64,000 bases of DNA from Amycolatopsis sp. NBC_00345 (GTDB lineage: Bacteria; Actinomycetota; Actinomycetes; Mycobacteriales; Pseudonocardiaceae), in contig NZ_CP107995.1 in assembly GCF_036116635.1 (NCBI RefSeq), positions 1,302,001 to 1,366,000 of the forward strand, given 5' to 3'. Under the pieces are notes generated by a model, which did not search any database, was not told the origin of the DNA, and saw nothing but the letters and a program-made list of their open reading frames with translations. Of this stretch, positions 31,421 to 40,897 are shown piece by piece (the first letter of the stretch is position 1; each line of letters opens with the position of its first letter). A program made the translations under genes and the position numbers.

Positions 31421-34381
31421 ATGGACTTCTCAGTGCTCGGACCGGTACGGGCGTTCCTGGACGGGCGCCCCGTCCCCCTCGGCGTTCGCAAGCAGCGGTT
31501 CGTCCTCGCGGTGCTGCTGCTGGAAGCCAACAAGCACGTGCCGGCGGACCGGCTGATCGAGCTGGCCTGGCCGGAAGGCGAGGCGCCGAACACCGCCCGG
31601 GCCGTCATCCACACCCAGATCAGCCGCCTGCGCGCGACCTTCGCCGGGAGCGAGGACGTCACGCTCGTGCGCGAAGGGTCCGGCTATCAGTTGAGCATCG
31701 ACCCCCTGCGGATCGACCTGTTCCGGTTCCGCGCCCTGTGCACGCGCGCCCGGGCCGGCACCGGCGAACGCCGGATCGAGCTGCTGGAGGAGGCGCTGGC
31801 GCTCTGGGAGGGACCCGCGCTCAGCTCGGTGGCCACCGAGGACGTCCGGCTCCGGGTGGCCGCGCCGCTGGAAGAGGAGCGGCTGGGCGCGCTGGAGGAC
31901 CGGTTCGAGGCGTACCTGCGGCTCGGCCGCCAGGCCGAGGTCATCCACGAGCTCGCCGAAGCGGCCGCCGGGCACCCGCTGCGCCAGCAGCTGGTGGCCA
32001 AGGTGATGCTCGCCCTGTACCGCCTGGGCCGCACGTCCGAGGCGCTGGCCGCCTACCAGCGGCTCTACCAGCGCCTCGACGAGGAACTGGGCCTCGAACC
32101 GGCGCCCTCGGTGCGTCAGCTCCAGGTGCGGATCCTGCGCGACGACCTGTCGCTCATGCCGTTCACCGGACCCCGCCAGCTGCCGCCGGACGTCGACCAC
32201 TACAGAGGCCGCCACGACCACCTGGACACCCTCGCCGGCCTGTTCGATCCCGAGGGCCAGGCCCTGGCCGTGGTCGCGATCACCGGCAAGCCCGGGCTGG
32301 GCAAGACCGCGCTCGCGGTTCGCGCGGCCCACCGCCTGGCCGCGCGGTTCCCGGACGGGCAGCTGTTCGTCGACCTGCACGGCGCCGGCCCCCGGCCGCG
32401 CGACCCGGCGGAGGTCCTGGCCCGGTTCCTGCGCGACCTCGGGGTCGCCGGCGCGGACCTCCCGGCGTCGGTGGAAGAACGGATCGGGCTGTTCCGGGAC
32501 CGCACCGCGACCCGCCGCGTGCTGGTGGTCCTGGACAACGCCGCCGGCGAGGAGCAGCTGCGCCCGCTGGTTCCGGGGAGCCCGGAGTGCGGGGTGCTGA
32601 TCACCAGCCGCCGCCGCCTCACCGGGCTGGACCTGCGTGGCCTGATCGACCTCGACGGCCTGGCCGACGCGGACGCCCTGGCGCTGCTGACCGACCTGGA
32701 GCCCCGGGTCGCCGACACGTCGCGCGAGTCCGCCCGCAAGATCGTCCGGCTCTGCGGCGGCCTGCCACTGGCCCTGCGGATCGTGGGCGCGAAGCTGCGG
32801 TCCCGCCCGCACCAGACGGTCGCCGACCTGGCCGCGCGGCTGGCGGACGAACGCGATCGGCTGGACGAGCTCGTCGGCGGCGACCGGGAGGTCCGGGCCA
32901 GCTTCCTGCTCAGCTACACCGGGCTGGAACCCGCCCAGCAGCGCGCTTTCCGGCTGCTGGCGGCCATGCCGGACACCGGTTTCGCGGCCTGGGCGGCGGC
33001 CGCGGCGCTGGGGGAGGACTTCCGGACCACGGAACGCCTGCTGGAAAGCCTGGTCGACGTGAACCTCCTGGAGTGCGGACGCGGCGAGTTCACGCCGACC
33101 CGGTACCACTTCCACGACCTGATCCGGCTGTACGCCAAGGAAAAGCTCTCGCCACCGGATCGCGCGGCGGTCTGGTCGAGGCTCACCGACGCCTACCTGC
33201 ACCTGGGGAAACTCGCGGACGCCCGGCTGGAGTTCGGCGGCCTGCACCAGTTCACCCCGCCGCCGCTGGCGCTGGACGCGCCCCGGCTGGTGGATGACGT
33301 GAAGCGGAACGCGCCGGCCTGGCTGGCGGACGAGCACGCCGCGATCGTCCACGCGGTGGAACTGTCGGCGGCGGCCCGCGACGATTTGACGACCTGCCGG
33401 CTCTCGGCGACCGTCGCGGCCTTCCTGGAGCTGCGCGCCCAGTGGAGCGACCTGAAGCGCGTGGCGGAGCTCAGCCACGCCGCGGCGACCAGAATGGACA
33501 GTCCGTACTGGACCGCCTATGCCCTGTTCGCGCTCGGGCTGGCGGCCAGGGAGACGCGGGACTTCGCGACCGCGGAGCACTCCTTCCGGGCCGGTCTGGC
33601 GATCCTGCCGCGCGCGGGCGATCCGTTGCTGGAGGTCGTCACGCTGTTGTCGGTGGGCGTGTCCCACCGGCTGCTGGGGCGATGGGACGAGGCGGCGGCG
33701 TTCTTCACCGGCTGTCTGTCCAGATTGGACTCCCTGGCCGCACCGCGGTGGCGGGCCTATGCCCTGCGGGAGTACGGCGTGCTGCACCGTTACCGGGGCG
33801 AGTGGGCGAAGGCGAAGGAGTTCTTGACCGAAGCCATCACGACGTACCGTTCGCTCGGCGACGTGCGGTGGGAGGCGGCCAGCGGGCGCGAACTCGGGAT
33901 TGTCCATCAGGACGAAGGGAATCACGCGGCGGCGGCCGACCAGCTGACGACCAGCCTCGAGGCCCTCAGGAGCGTGGGCGACCATCGGAGGGAAGGCGCC
34001 ACGCTCCGCTGCCTCGGCTGGGTGGCGCTGGAAGCGGGCAGCCTTTCCGAAGCCCTCGCGTATGCCCGGCAAGCCCGGGAAACCCTCGGGCAGACGCTGG
34101 ACACCCACGGCCTGGCCTGTGCGGAAGTGCTGCTGGGCGACATCCAGCTCGCGCTGGGCGACCCGGCGGCCGGGCGTGCCCACCTGGACCGGGGAGTGGC
34201 CTACCTCGACACCGCCGGCGATCCCCGGTGGCGTGGGAAGTCCAGGCTCAGCCTGGGCCGCCACCTGGCCGCGGCGGGCGATCACGCGGGCGCCCGGGCG
34301 GCGTGGGAAAAAGCGTCGGCCGACCTGTCCCGGATCGGCGCCCACGAAGCCGCGACGGTCCGGGCCCTGCTGGACCGGTGA
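31421..34381 (+). CDS. SARP-type regulator with BTAD, NB-ARC and TPR domains (AfsR-like)
   Basis: 986 residues. An OmpR-type winged helix (1-90, with RKQRFVLAVLLLEANKHVP) and a BTAD domain (95-240) form the SARP DNA-binding module. An NB-ARC NTPase domain follows, with the P-loop GKPGLGKT near residue 288 and the GLPLALRIVGAKLR segment. About nine TPR-like repeats make up the C-terminal third. This is the AfsR architecture, in which ATP binding and TPR contacts tune activation of secondary metabolism or development genes. A -10-like TAAAGT at 31404-31409 gives a leader of only a few bases. No biosynthetic cluster is adjacent. Confidence 0.92.
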   Translation: MDFSVLGPVRAFLDGRPVPLGVRKQRFVLAVLLLEANKHVPADRLIELAWPEGEAPNTARAVIHTQISRLRATFAGSEDVTLVREGSGYQLSIDPLRIDLFRFRALCTRARAGTGERRIELLEEALALWEGPALSSVATEDVRLRVAAPLEEERLGALEDRFEAYLRLGRQAEVIHELAEAAAGHPLRQQLVAKVMLALYRLGRTSEALAAYQRLYQRLDEELGLEPAPSVRQLQVRILRDDLSLMPFTGPRQLPPDVDHYRGRHDHLDTLAGLFDPEGQALAVVAITGKPGLGKTALAVRAAHRLAARFPDGQLFVDLHGAGPRPRDPAEVLARFLRDLGVAGADLPASVEERIGLFRDRTATRRVLVVLDNAAGEEQLRPLVPGSPECGVLITSRRRLTGLDLRGLIDLDGLADADALALLTDLEPRVADTSRESARKIVRLCGGLPLALRIVGAKLRSRPHQTVADLAARLADERDRLDELVGGDREVRASFLLSYTGLEPAQQRAFRLLAAMPDTGFAAWAAAAALGEDFRTTERLLESLVDVNLLECGRGEFTPTRYHFHDLIRLYAKEKLSPPDRAAVWSRLTDAYLHLGKLADARLEFGGLHQFTPPPLALDAPRLVDDVKRNAPAWLADEHAAIVHAVELSAAARDDLTTCRLSATVAAFLELRAQWSDLKRVAELSHAAATRMDSPYWTAYALFALGLAARETRDFATAEHSFRAGLAILPRAGDPLLEVVTLLSVGVSHRLLGRWDEAAAFFTGCLSRLDSLAAPRWRAYALREYGVLHRYRGEWAKAKEFLTEAITTYRSLGDVRWEAASGRELGIVHQDEGNHAAAADQLTTSLEALRSVGDHRREGATLRCLGWVALEAGSLSEALAYARQARETLGQTLDTHGLACAEVLLGDIQLALGDPAAGRAHLDRGVAYLDTAGDPRWRGKSRLSLGRHLAAAGDHAGARAAWEKASADLSRIGAHEAATVRALLDR

Positions 34382-34461
34382 GCCGGGCGGTACGGGCACG
34401 AGCCCGCCCCGGCCCTGGCAACAGGGTCCCTGGCAACGTCCCCGGCAACAGGGTCCCGGCG

Positions 34462-36081
34462 TCAGCGGCTGCGGACGACCCGGCGCTCGTCCCAGACCGG
34501 TTCCGGGGTTTCGCGCACCACGCCGTCCGAGCCGAAGACCAGGTAGCGGTCGAACGACTTGGCGAACCAGCGGTCGTGCGTCACGGCCAGCACGGTGCCC
34601 TCGTAGGCCTCGAGCCCGTCCTGCAGGGCCTCGGCGGATTCGAGGTCCAGGTTGTCCGTCGGCTCGTCCAGCAGCAGCGCCGTGGTCCCGGCCAGTTCCA
34701 GCAGCAGGATCTGGAACCGCGCCTGCTGGCCGCCGGACAGCTTGTCGAACGGCTGGTCGCCCTGGCGTTCCAGCTCGTAGCGGCGGAGCATGGCCATCGC
34801 CGCGCCGCGGTCCTTGGCGTGGCCGGTCCACAGGATGTCGACCAGCGGCCGCCCGGCCAGCTCCGGGTGCGAGTGGGTTTGCGCGAAGTGACCGGGCACG
34901 ACCCGCGCGCCGGTCTTCCACAGGCCGGTGTGCGCGACGTCCCCACCCGCCAGCAGGCGCAGGAAGTGGGACTTGCCCGAGCCGTTGGACCCGAGCACCG
35001 CGACCCGCTCGCCGAAGAAGACCTCCAGCGAGAACGGTTTCATCAGCCCGGTCAGCTCCAGGTTCTCGCAGGTGACCGCGCGGACGCCGGTGCGGCCGCC
35101 GCGCAGCCGCATGCGGATGTCCTGGCGCCGCGGCGGCTCCGGCGGCGGGCCGGCCTCCTCGTACTTGCGCAGCCGGGTCTTGGCGGCCTTGTAACGGGAC
35201 GCCATCTCGTCGCTGCGGGCGGCGTACTGCTGCATGTCCAGGACGAGCTTCCGGAGCTGCGCGTGCTTCTCCTCCCAGCGCCGCTTGAGCTCGTCGTACC
35301 GGGCGAACCGCTCCTGCCGCGCCTCGTGGTAGGTGGCGAAACCGCCGCCGTGCACCCACGCGTCGGAGCCGGCCGGGCCGGGCTCGACGCTGACGATCTT
35401 CTCGGCCGCCCGCGCGAGCAGCTCCCGGTCGTGCGAGACGAACAGGACGGTCTTCCTGGTCTCGTGCAGCCGTTCTTCCAGCCAGCGCTTGCCCGGCACG
35501 TCGAGGTAGTTGTCGGGCTCGTCCAGGAGCAGGACCTCGTCCGGGCCGCGCAGCAGCGCCTCCAGCACCAGGCGTTTCTGCTCGCCGCCGCTGAGCGTGC
35601 GCACCTGGCGCCACTGCGCCTTCTCGTACGGGACGCCGAGCGCCGCCACCGTGCAGACGTCCCAGGTGGTCTCGGCCTCGTAGCCCTGGGCCTCGGCCCA
35701 GTCGCTCAGCGCCTGCGCGTACTTCATCTGCGCGGCTTCGTCGTCGATGGTCATGATCAGCTCTTCGGCCACGTCCACGGCCGCCGCGGCTTCGCGGATG
35801 CGCGGCGGCGCGACCGAGACCAGCAGGTCGCGCACCGTCCGCTCGTCCCGCACCGACCCGACGAACTGCGCCATCACGCCCAGCCCGCCCGAGGACGCCA
35901 CGGTGCCCTGGTGCGCCTGCAGATCACCGGCCAGCAGGCGCAGCAACGTCGTCTTGCCCGCGCCGTTCGGGCCGACCAGCGCGACCACGGCCCCGTCCCC
36001 GACCCGGAACGACACGTCGCCGAGCAGCGGCCGCCCGTCCGGCAGGTAGTAGTCGACGTGCGCCGCCTCGAGATGACCCAT
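34462..36081 (-). CDS. ABC-F family ATPase
   Basis: 539 residues with two ABC domains and no membrane segment. Walker A motifs are GPNGAGKT and GSNGSGKS. Signature motifs are LSGGEQKR and LSGGQQAR. Walker B motifs are LLLDEPDNYLD and LLLDEPTDNLD. A charged inter-domain linker (about 250-330, helical, KRRWEEKHAQLRKL) is the region that reaches into the ribosome in this family. ABC-F proteins rescue stalled ribosomes or protect them from antibiotics. Which of these applies cannot be decided here. Confidence 0.93.
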   Translation of the reverse strand: MGHLEAAHVDYYLPDGRPLLGDVSFRVGDGAVVALVGPNGAGKTTLLRLLAGDLQAHQGTVASSGGLGVMAQFVGSVRDERTVRDLLVSVAPPRIREAAAAVDVAEELIMTIDDEAAQMKYAQALSDWAEAQGYEAETTWDVCTVAALGVPYEKAQWRQVRTLSGGEQKRLVLEALLRGPDEVLLLDEPDNYLDVPGKRWLEERLHETRKTVLFVSHDRELLARAAEKIVSVEPGPAGSDAWVHGGGFATYHEARQERFARYDELKRRWEEKHAQLRKLVLDMQQYAARSDEMASRYKAAKTRLRKYEEAGPPPEPPRRQDIRMRLRGGRTGVRAVTCENLELTGLMKPFSLEVFFGERVAVLGSNGSGKSHFLRLLAGGDVAHTGLWKTGARVVPGHFAQTHSHPELAGRPLVDILWTGHAKDRGAAMAMLRRYELERQGDQPFDKLSGGQQARFQILLLELAGTTALLLDEPTDNLDLESAEALQDGLEAYEGTVLAVTHDRWFAKSFDRYLVFGSDGVVRETPEPVWDERRVVRSR

Positions 36082-36120
36082 GGACGCGGAGTCTACGGAC
36101 CGGGCCGCCCGCGGTGCCGC

Positions 36121-37368
36121 CTATTTTCCGGCGAGCATCGGCAGCGCCACGAAGTCGGCCAGTGCCCGCTGGCCCGCGATGTTGGCGTGGATGCCGTCGC
36201 CGTTGTCGTAGGCCGGGTCGATCCGGTTCGGCGCGAGCGGGTCCGCGAGCACCTGGTCGAAGTCGGCCGTGGCGGTGCAGGTGCCGGAACAGTTGTTGCC
36301 CCGCTTGACGAACAGGCCGACGGTGTGCCGGTCGCGGTTGTTCTGGTCGGAATACCCCGGGCGCGGCGTGACCGGGGTGACGTAGACCTTGATCCCGGCG
36401 TCGCGCAGCCGCTGGAAGGCCTGGTGGTAGCTGTCCAGGATGGGCGCGGCGGTGCAGTTGTCCGCGAGGTCGTTGGTGCCGTAGTAGTAGATCACCGCGG
36501 TGACGCCGTGCAGCGCGAGCACGTCGCGGCTCAGCCGGCTGAGCGCGTCCAGGCCCTTGACCCCTTCGGGCATGCCCGGGCACGCGGCCGAACTGGTGGT
36601 GCCGCCGATGCCCGCGTTGGCCACGGCCAGCTGCTCCCGGCCGGGCAGTCCGGCGACGATGCGCCGGGCCAGGTCGTCGGTCCAGCGCCGGTTGGTCCCG
36701 GTCTCGGTGCAGCCGGGCCCGCAGTTGGTGCTGCCGGTGCCGTCGACGACCGAGCTGCCGAACGGCACGATCGTGCCCTTCAGCGCGGGGTTGCGCACGT
36801 CCACTGCACTGACCAGATAGGTGGCGCCGACCTTCCGCGTGTACGCGGCGCCGCCGGGGTCCGCGACGTGCGAGCCGGAGCCGGGCGGCGTGAGGTAGTT
36901 GTCCCGCAGCGCCGACGTGTGCTCTCCCGGCACGGCGGTGCCCGCGACGTACATGCTGATCGCCACGTCCTGGTCCGGCGAGGTGACCAGGGGAGTGTCA
37001 TCGCTCCAGGCCTCACCGCCCGCGGGCACCGTGACGGCCGGGCGGCCGCCGAAGGTGACCGGCTTCGGCGCGGTGACCGCCGGCGCGCCCGCGCTGCGCC
37101 CCGCCGTGACCTGGTCGACGGTCAGCGGGGCGGTGCCGAACGTGTTCTGCACGCGCACCCGGATCGCGTCGCCGCCCTGGCTCAGGTGCGTGATCATCCG
37201 CAGCGACTGGTGGTTCAGCGTGACGCCGGCCAGGCCCTGCTGCGACTGGGCCCACGAGGTGAACCACATCCGCGCGGCGCCCTCGGCCCCGGTGGAGGAG
37301 CCGAGCAACGCGGTGAGCGCCAGCGTCGCCACCGCGGCGAGGGTGATCGTTTTTCCCCTGAGTCCCAT
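36121..37368 (-). CDS. Secreted SGNH/GDSL-family hydrolase
   Basis: 415 residues with AGGAAAGCC before ATG 37368. A signal peptide (about 1-33) precedes an N-terminal beta-rich domain (LNHQSLRMITHLSQGGDAIR). The SGNH domain has block I altered to FGSSVVDG (Asp of GDS replaced by Ser), block III YGTNDLA and block V DGIHANIAG. The nucleophile Ser, Asn and Asp/His remain. Such enzymes act as polysaccharide deacetylases or esterases. It starts 14 bp after the six-hairpin glycosidase stop, forming one operon. Confidence 0.88.
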   Translation of the reverse strand: MGLRGKTITLAAVATLALTALLGSSTGAEGAARMWFTSWAQSQQGLAGVTLNHQSLRMITHLSQGGDAIRVRVQNTFGTAPLTVDQVTAGRSAGAPAVTAPKPVTFGGRPAVTVPAGGEAWSDDTPLVTSPDQDVAISMYVAGTAVPGEHTSALRDNYLTPPGSGSHVADPGGAAYTRKVGATYLVSAVDVRNPALKGTIVPFGSSVVDGTGSTNCGPGCTETGTNRRWTDDLARRIVAGLPGREQLAVANAGIGGTTSSAACPGMPEGVKGLDALSRLSRDVLALHGVTAVIYYYGTNDLADNCTAAPILDSYHQAFQRLRDAGIKVYVTPVTPRPGYSDQNNRDRHTVGLFVKRGNNCSGTCTATADFDQVLADPLAPNRIDPAYDNGDGIHANIAGQRALADFVALPMLAGK

Positions 37369-37382
37369 GGCTTTCCTCCCGG

Positions 37383-39041
37383 TCACGCGAGGGTGAGGTG
37401 CACGGAGTGGTGGCCGGTGGCACCGGCGGGCAGCAGCGGGCGGCTGGGGCGTCCGTCCACAGTGCACGAGACGACCCGGGTGCCGTCGCCGTCGAGGACG
37501 AGGTCCACTGTGGCTTCGCGGTAGCGCAGCCCGAGCAGGCTGACCCGGCCCCAGCCCGCCGGCAGGCAGGGCGCGAACCGCAGGCCGTCCTCGGTGAAGT
37601 CCAGCCCGCACAGGCCCGAATAGAGCAGGCGCAGGAACCCGCTGGCCGACCACGCCTGGTCCGGCTGGGAGGTGAACCGCTCGAGTTCGCCGCTGCCGCC
37701 GGTCTGCCAGCCGCCCTGCACGGCGCCGGTGCGGGCGTCGTAGATCTCGTAGAAGTTGCCGCCGGTGCCCGAAACCAGCGTGGCCAGGTCCGTCACGGCG
37801 CGGCCGAACAGGTCGGCCCGGCCGCCCGCCGCGGCGGCGTGCCCGAAGAACGAGTGCACCATCGGCCAGACGACAGTGTTGTGCCGACCCGGTTTCTCGT
37901 CGCTGAACATCGGGAAGTGCGGGCGGCTGTTGGCGATGCCGCGCGGCTCCCACTGCGCGTTCGCCAGTACCTGCCGCGTCCGGCCGGCGTCGGTGACGCC
38001 CAGCAGCACGGCGAACGCGAGCCCGGCGCCCTCCTGCGAGACGTCCAGCTGCCCGGCCAGCGCGCCGGTCCCGTGCACGAAGTAGCCGAAGCCGTCGCCG
38101 TGCCACAGACGGGAGTTGATCGCCGTGCGCAGCCGCGCCGCGTCGGCCCGGTGAGCGGCGTCGGGCTTGCCCACGGCGCGCGCCATTCCCGCCAGCGCGA
38201 GGAAAGCGCCGTGGTAGAGGCAGTTCGTGGACAGGCACAGGAGCTTGGCGGCGTCCGGGTAGTCGAGCACGAACGACGAGCGGATGCCCGGCTGCCACGG
38301 CGGCGCCGGGTAGCCCGCGATGCCGTCGTTCATGAAGCTGGGCCCCTCGAACAGCCCGGCGGCGGCGTTGAAGTTCGCGGCCTTGCGCGCGGCGACGGTG
38401 TTCACGCCGATCTCGTAGGCGTCGGCCAGGAACGCCGCGTCCCCGGTGACCAGGTAGTGGTTCCACGCGCCGAGCACCCAGACGACCTGGTCCCACCACT
38501 GGTTGTCCTGCTGCACGATCAGGCTGCCGTCGTCGCGTTTGTCCACAACGGACAGCAGCGTGTTCCGGCCGACGGCCGCGCTGAGCAGGCTGCCGGCGTT
38601 CCACGCATTCACGGCCGCGTCGCGCGTCCAGCGCTGCGGTGAGGGGTAACCGCCGCCCGCGCGGATGAACGTGCCGGGCGGGTAGGCGAGCCGGCCCGAG
38701 TGGTTGTAGGTCGGGGGATCGGCGTACGCGGTGTTGATGCCGACCAGGTCGGTGAGCGCGGCTTCGTGGAGCGCGGCCAGCAGGTCGCGGGTCGCGGGCT
38801 CGGCGAAGACCAGCGACGGCAGGGTGTAGTCCACCCGCAGCGACGGCGGCTTGCCTTGCGGGGGCTTGTTTTCTTCGGCGGCGGACGCGGGTGGCGCGCC
38901 GAGGCCGGTGGCCCCGGCTCCGGCGACTCCCGCGGCTCCGGCGAGGGCGAGGAAGCCCCGCCGGCCGACCCTGGGTTTGCCGTTTTCGGCCCGGTCGTTT
39001 TCAGCTCTGCCGTTTTCAGCCTTGTCGTTCTGGCCGGCCAT
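37383..39041 (-). CDS. Tat-exported six-hairpin glycosidase (MGH1/GH63-like)
   Basis: 552 residues. The N-terminus has a repeated polar stretch (AENGRAENDRAENGK) and the twin-arginine motif RRGFLALAG with a hydrophobic segment ending ASA-AE. The catalytic part is an (alpha/alpha)6 barrel of the mannosylglycerate-hydrolase/amylo-glucosidase type: QQDNQWWDQVVWVLGAWNHY, SFMNDGIAGYPAPPW, SGGTGGNFYEIYDARTG-like region and a Trp/Asp-rich C-terminus. The sugar specificity is uncertain. GGGGAG precedes ATG 39041. Two LacI-type operators lie 30-64 bp upstream, so induction by a sugar is expected. Confidence 0.8.
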   Translation of the reverse strand: MAGQNDKAENGRAENDRAENGKPRVGRRGFLALAGAAGVAGAGATGLGAPPASAAEENKPPQGKPPSLRVDYTLPSLVFAEPATRDLLAALHEAALTDLVGINTAYADPPTYNHSGRLAYPPGTFIRAGGGYPSPQRWTRDAAVNAWNAGSLLSAAVGRNTLLSVVDKRDDGSLIVQQDNQWWDQVVWVLGAWNHYLVTGDAAFLADAYEIGVNTVAARKAANFNAAAGLFEGPSFMNDGIAGYPAPPWQPGIRSSFVLDYPDAAKLLCLSTNCLYHGAFLALAGMARAVGKPDAAHRADAARLRTAINSRLWHGDGFGYFVHGTGALAGQLDVSQEGAGLAFAVLLGVTDAGRTRQVLANAQWEPRGIANSRPHFPMFSDEKPGRHNTVVWPMVHSFFGHAAAAGGRADLFGRAVTDLATLVSGTGGNFYEIYDARTGAVQGGWQTGGSGELERFTSQPDQAWSASGFLRLLYSGLCGLDFTEDGLRFAPCLPAGWGRVSLLGLRYREATVDLVLDGDGTRVVSCTVDGRPSRPLLPAGATGHHSVHLTLA

Positions 39042-39070
39042 CGCGCTCCCCGTTTCGGGACATCCGCTGG

Positions 39071-39084
39071 TGACATCGTTGTCA
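39071..39084. promoter_or_regulatory. LacI-family operator 1 of the six-hairpin/SGNH operon
   Basis: TGACATCGTTGTCA is a 14-bp near-palindrome with the central CG typical of LacI-family operators (13 of 14 to TGACAACGTTGTCA). It is 30 bp before ATG 39041. Confidence 0.65.
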
Positions 39085-39091
39085 AGTGGGA

Positions 39092-39105
39092 CGTCAACGA
39101 TGTTA
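39092..39105. promoter_or_regulatory. LacI-family operator 2 of the six-hairpin/SGNH operon
   Basis: CGTCAACGATGTTA matches the same consensus at 10 of 14 positions. Its centre is 21 bp (two helical turns) from operator 1, which suits cooperative binding. Confidence 0.5.
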
Positions 39106-39224
39106 GGGGCGGATTCGGCCGGTGGGCAGCGGTGGCCGCGGTTCTGTCCGGTTTTGTCCGCTCGTCACCCTGATGCCCGCACGGCGGGAGGCCCGGGTGG
39201 GCGGCTCCCGCCGTACGGGGGGAC

Positions 39225-40040
39225 TCAGCCGGTCGCGAGGACCTTCAGGCGGGAGATGTCCGCGCTGAAGGTGTCCTGGTCGATCGGGGTGGAGCTGTAC
39301 TGCCAGAAGGTGTAGAAGCCCCACTTGTAGGGCAGCGTGCCGGCCGAGGAGGCGTAGCGCGCGACCCAGAGCGGGTTGGTGGAGCTGAAGTCGCCGCCGT
39401 TGCCGGTGCACTGGCTCCACCAGCTGGTCGCGGTGTAGATGACCGGCCAGCGGGTGGTCTTCTTGTGGTACTCGTCGCTGAAGGCCTTGATCCACGAGAC
39501 CATCGCCGACGTGCCCAGCCCGTAACACGCGGAGTTCGGGCCCCACTCGATGTCGAGGGTGCCGGGCAGGGTCTTGCCGTCCTTGGACCAGCCGCCGCCG
39601 TGCGCGACGAAGTAGTCCGCCTGCGCGGCGCCGCCGCTGAGGTCCGGGCGGCCGTAGTGGTAGGCCCCGCGGATCATGCCGACGTTGTACGAGCCGTTGT
39701 ACTGCTGGGTGAAGTACGCGTTGGTGTAGCCCGTGCCCTCGGTGGCCTTGACATAGGCGAACTTCTTGCCGGCGCTCCAGTAGGAGGCCCAGTTGACGTT
39801 GCCCTGGTAGGAGCTGACGTCGATCCCCGGCACGCTGGCGTCCACACTGGACGGAACGGCGCCGGGTGACGTCACGCTGTCGTGCGCCCGGATCGAGGCG
39901 CCCATCTCGTGGTTGTCGGACGTGTCGGCGGCGGTGGTCCCGGCGGCCGCCGCGCCGCCCGCGGTCACGACCGTCACCGCGGTCGAAACCGCGAGCGCGG
40001 CGCCGAGCAGGCGGCGCCACCCCCATCTTGCTGATGACAT
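39225..40040 (-). CDS. Secreted GH25 lysozyme
   Basis: 271 residues with a signal peptide (about 1-33) and a single GH25 domain (about 68-270). The catalytic acids are visible: Asp in GIDVSSYQG and Glu in TLDIEWG. The family cuts the beta-1,4 bond between N-acetylmuramic acid and N-acetylglucosamine in peptidoglycan, like Streptomyces cellosyl. No separate binding domain is present. A TTGACA at 40171-40166 (minus) with AAAATT 17 bp on is a possible promoter. It may serve self wall turnover or attack on other bacteria. Confidence 0.93.
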   Translation of the reverse strand: MSSARWGWRRLLGAALAVSTAVTVVTAGGAAAAGTTAADTSDNHEMGASIRAHDSVTSPGAVPSSVDASVPGIDVSSYQGNVNWASYWSAGKKFAYVKATEGTGYTNAYFTQQYNGSYNVGMIRGAYHYGRPDLSGGAAQADYFVAHGGGWSKDGKTLPGTLDIEWGPNSACYGLGTSAMVSWIKAFSDEYHKKTTRWPVIYTATSWWSQCTGNGGDFSSTNPLWVARYASSAGTLPYKWGFYTFWQYSSTPIDQDTFSADISRLKVLATG

Positions 40041-40273
40041 GGATGTTTCCCTTCGAGTGCCCTCGCGAAGCGCGGCTTTGCAGGGCCGCGCGGGTTGATT
40101 CTGTTACACCGATATGTGGAATGTCACTGCTCCATGTGAACCAATTTTCGGATGCGCGTGGAACGTGTCAATCGGTGACAAGGCCGGCCGGGTGTCGCAA
40201 ATTGAGACCTGCGGGCCCTTCGGGATGCGGTGTGGTGAACGTCCCGCCCCCGCCACGACAGGAGCGTCCACGG

Positions 40274-40885
40274 ATGTCCCAGGAGACCCACGAAGTGGCA
40301 CCCCCGTCGAGCGCGCGGCAGCTGCGGACCCCTTCGGCGCTGGCGCTGGCCGACCTGGCCGCGATCTTCGACGACCTCCAGTTCACCCTGCGTTGCTGCG
40401 AGCGCCTGCTCACCGAGCTGGAACGCGGTCCGGACGGGCTCGACGCCGTGCTGGTCGAGTCGCTGTGGGTGTCCGCGCTGAACTCGTACGCGCGGTGCTT
40501 CCGCCCCGGCGAGCGCGGCATGGGCCTGACCGGGAAGGACCTCGATGCCACGGGTGTGCAGGGTGAGGTCGTCGAGTGGCACGGCCTGCTGGGCCGGATC
40601 CGCGACTTCCTCATCGACGGCGCGGTCAACCCGCGTGAGGCCTACTCGGTCGGAGTTTCGCAGGCGCCGACCGGGCGGCCCGACGGCATCGTCATCACGT
40701 CGGTGCCCCATCCGCTGGTCGACGAGGTCACGGTCCGCCAGACCGGCCGGCTGGCCTTCGAGCTGAGCCGCCTGCTGGACGAGCGCATCAAGGAGCACCA
40801 GAAGAAGGTCTTCGCGGGCGTCGAGGAGATGTCGGACGAGCAGCTCGGCGCGTTGCCCGCCATCGAGGTGGCTGCCGCGCCTTAA
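40274..40885 (+). CDS. Conserved hypothetical protein, unknown function
   Basis: 203 residues with AGGAG nine bases before ATG 40274. It is mostly helical and cytoplasmic. It shows segments LADLAAIFDDLQFTLRCCER, WVSALNSYARCFRP and LAFELSRLLDERIKEHQKK. No signal peptide, metal motif or DNA-binding motif was seen. It converges with the TetR gene over a 12-bp gap, and the 233 bp before it are shared with the divergent GH25 gene and are AT-richer than average. Confidence 0.75.
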   Translation: MSQETHEVAPPSSARQLRTPSALALADLAAIFDDLQFTLRCCERLLTELERGPDGLDAVLVESLWVSALNSYARCFRPGERGMGLTGKDLDATGVQGEVVEWHGLLGRIRDFLIDGAVNPREAYSVGVSQAPTGRPDGIVITSVPHPLVDEVTVRQTGRLAFELSRLLDERIKEHQKKVFAGVEEMSDEQLGALPAIEVAAAP

Positions 40886-40897
40886 GCCCGCGGGTTG

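Noticed and set aside
31430..35614. A 1394-codon open frame on the minus strand under the AfsR-like gene
   Set aside because: Antisense artefact of codon bias; it only becomes ABC-F-like where it overlaps that gene out of frame.
33442..37524. A 1360-codon open frame on the plus strand across three genes
   Set aside because: It crosses the AfsR-like gene out of frame and runs antisense to ABC-F and SGNH genes; no domains and biased composition.
38539..38549. A DnaA box (TTGTCCACA) suggesting an origin
   Set aside because: Single copy within a glycosidase gene; no cluster of boxes, AT-rich region, dnaA or dnaN.
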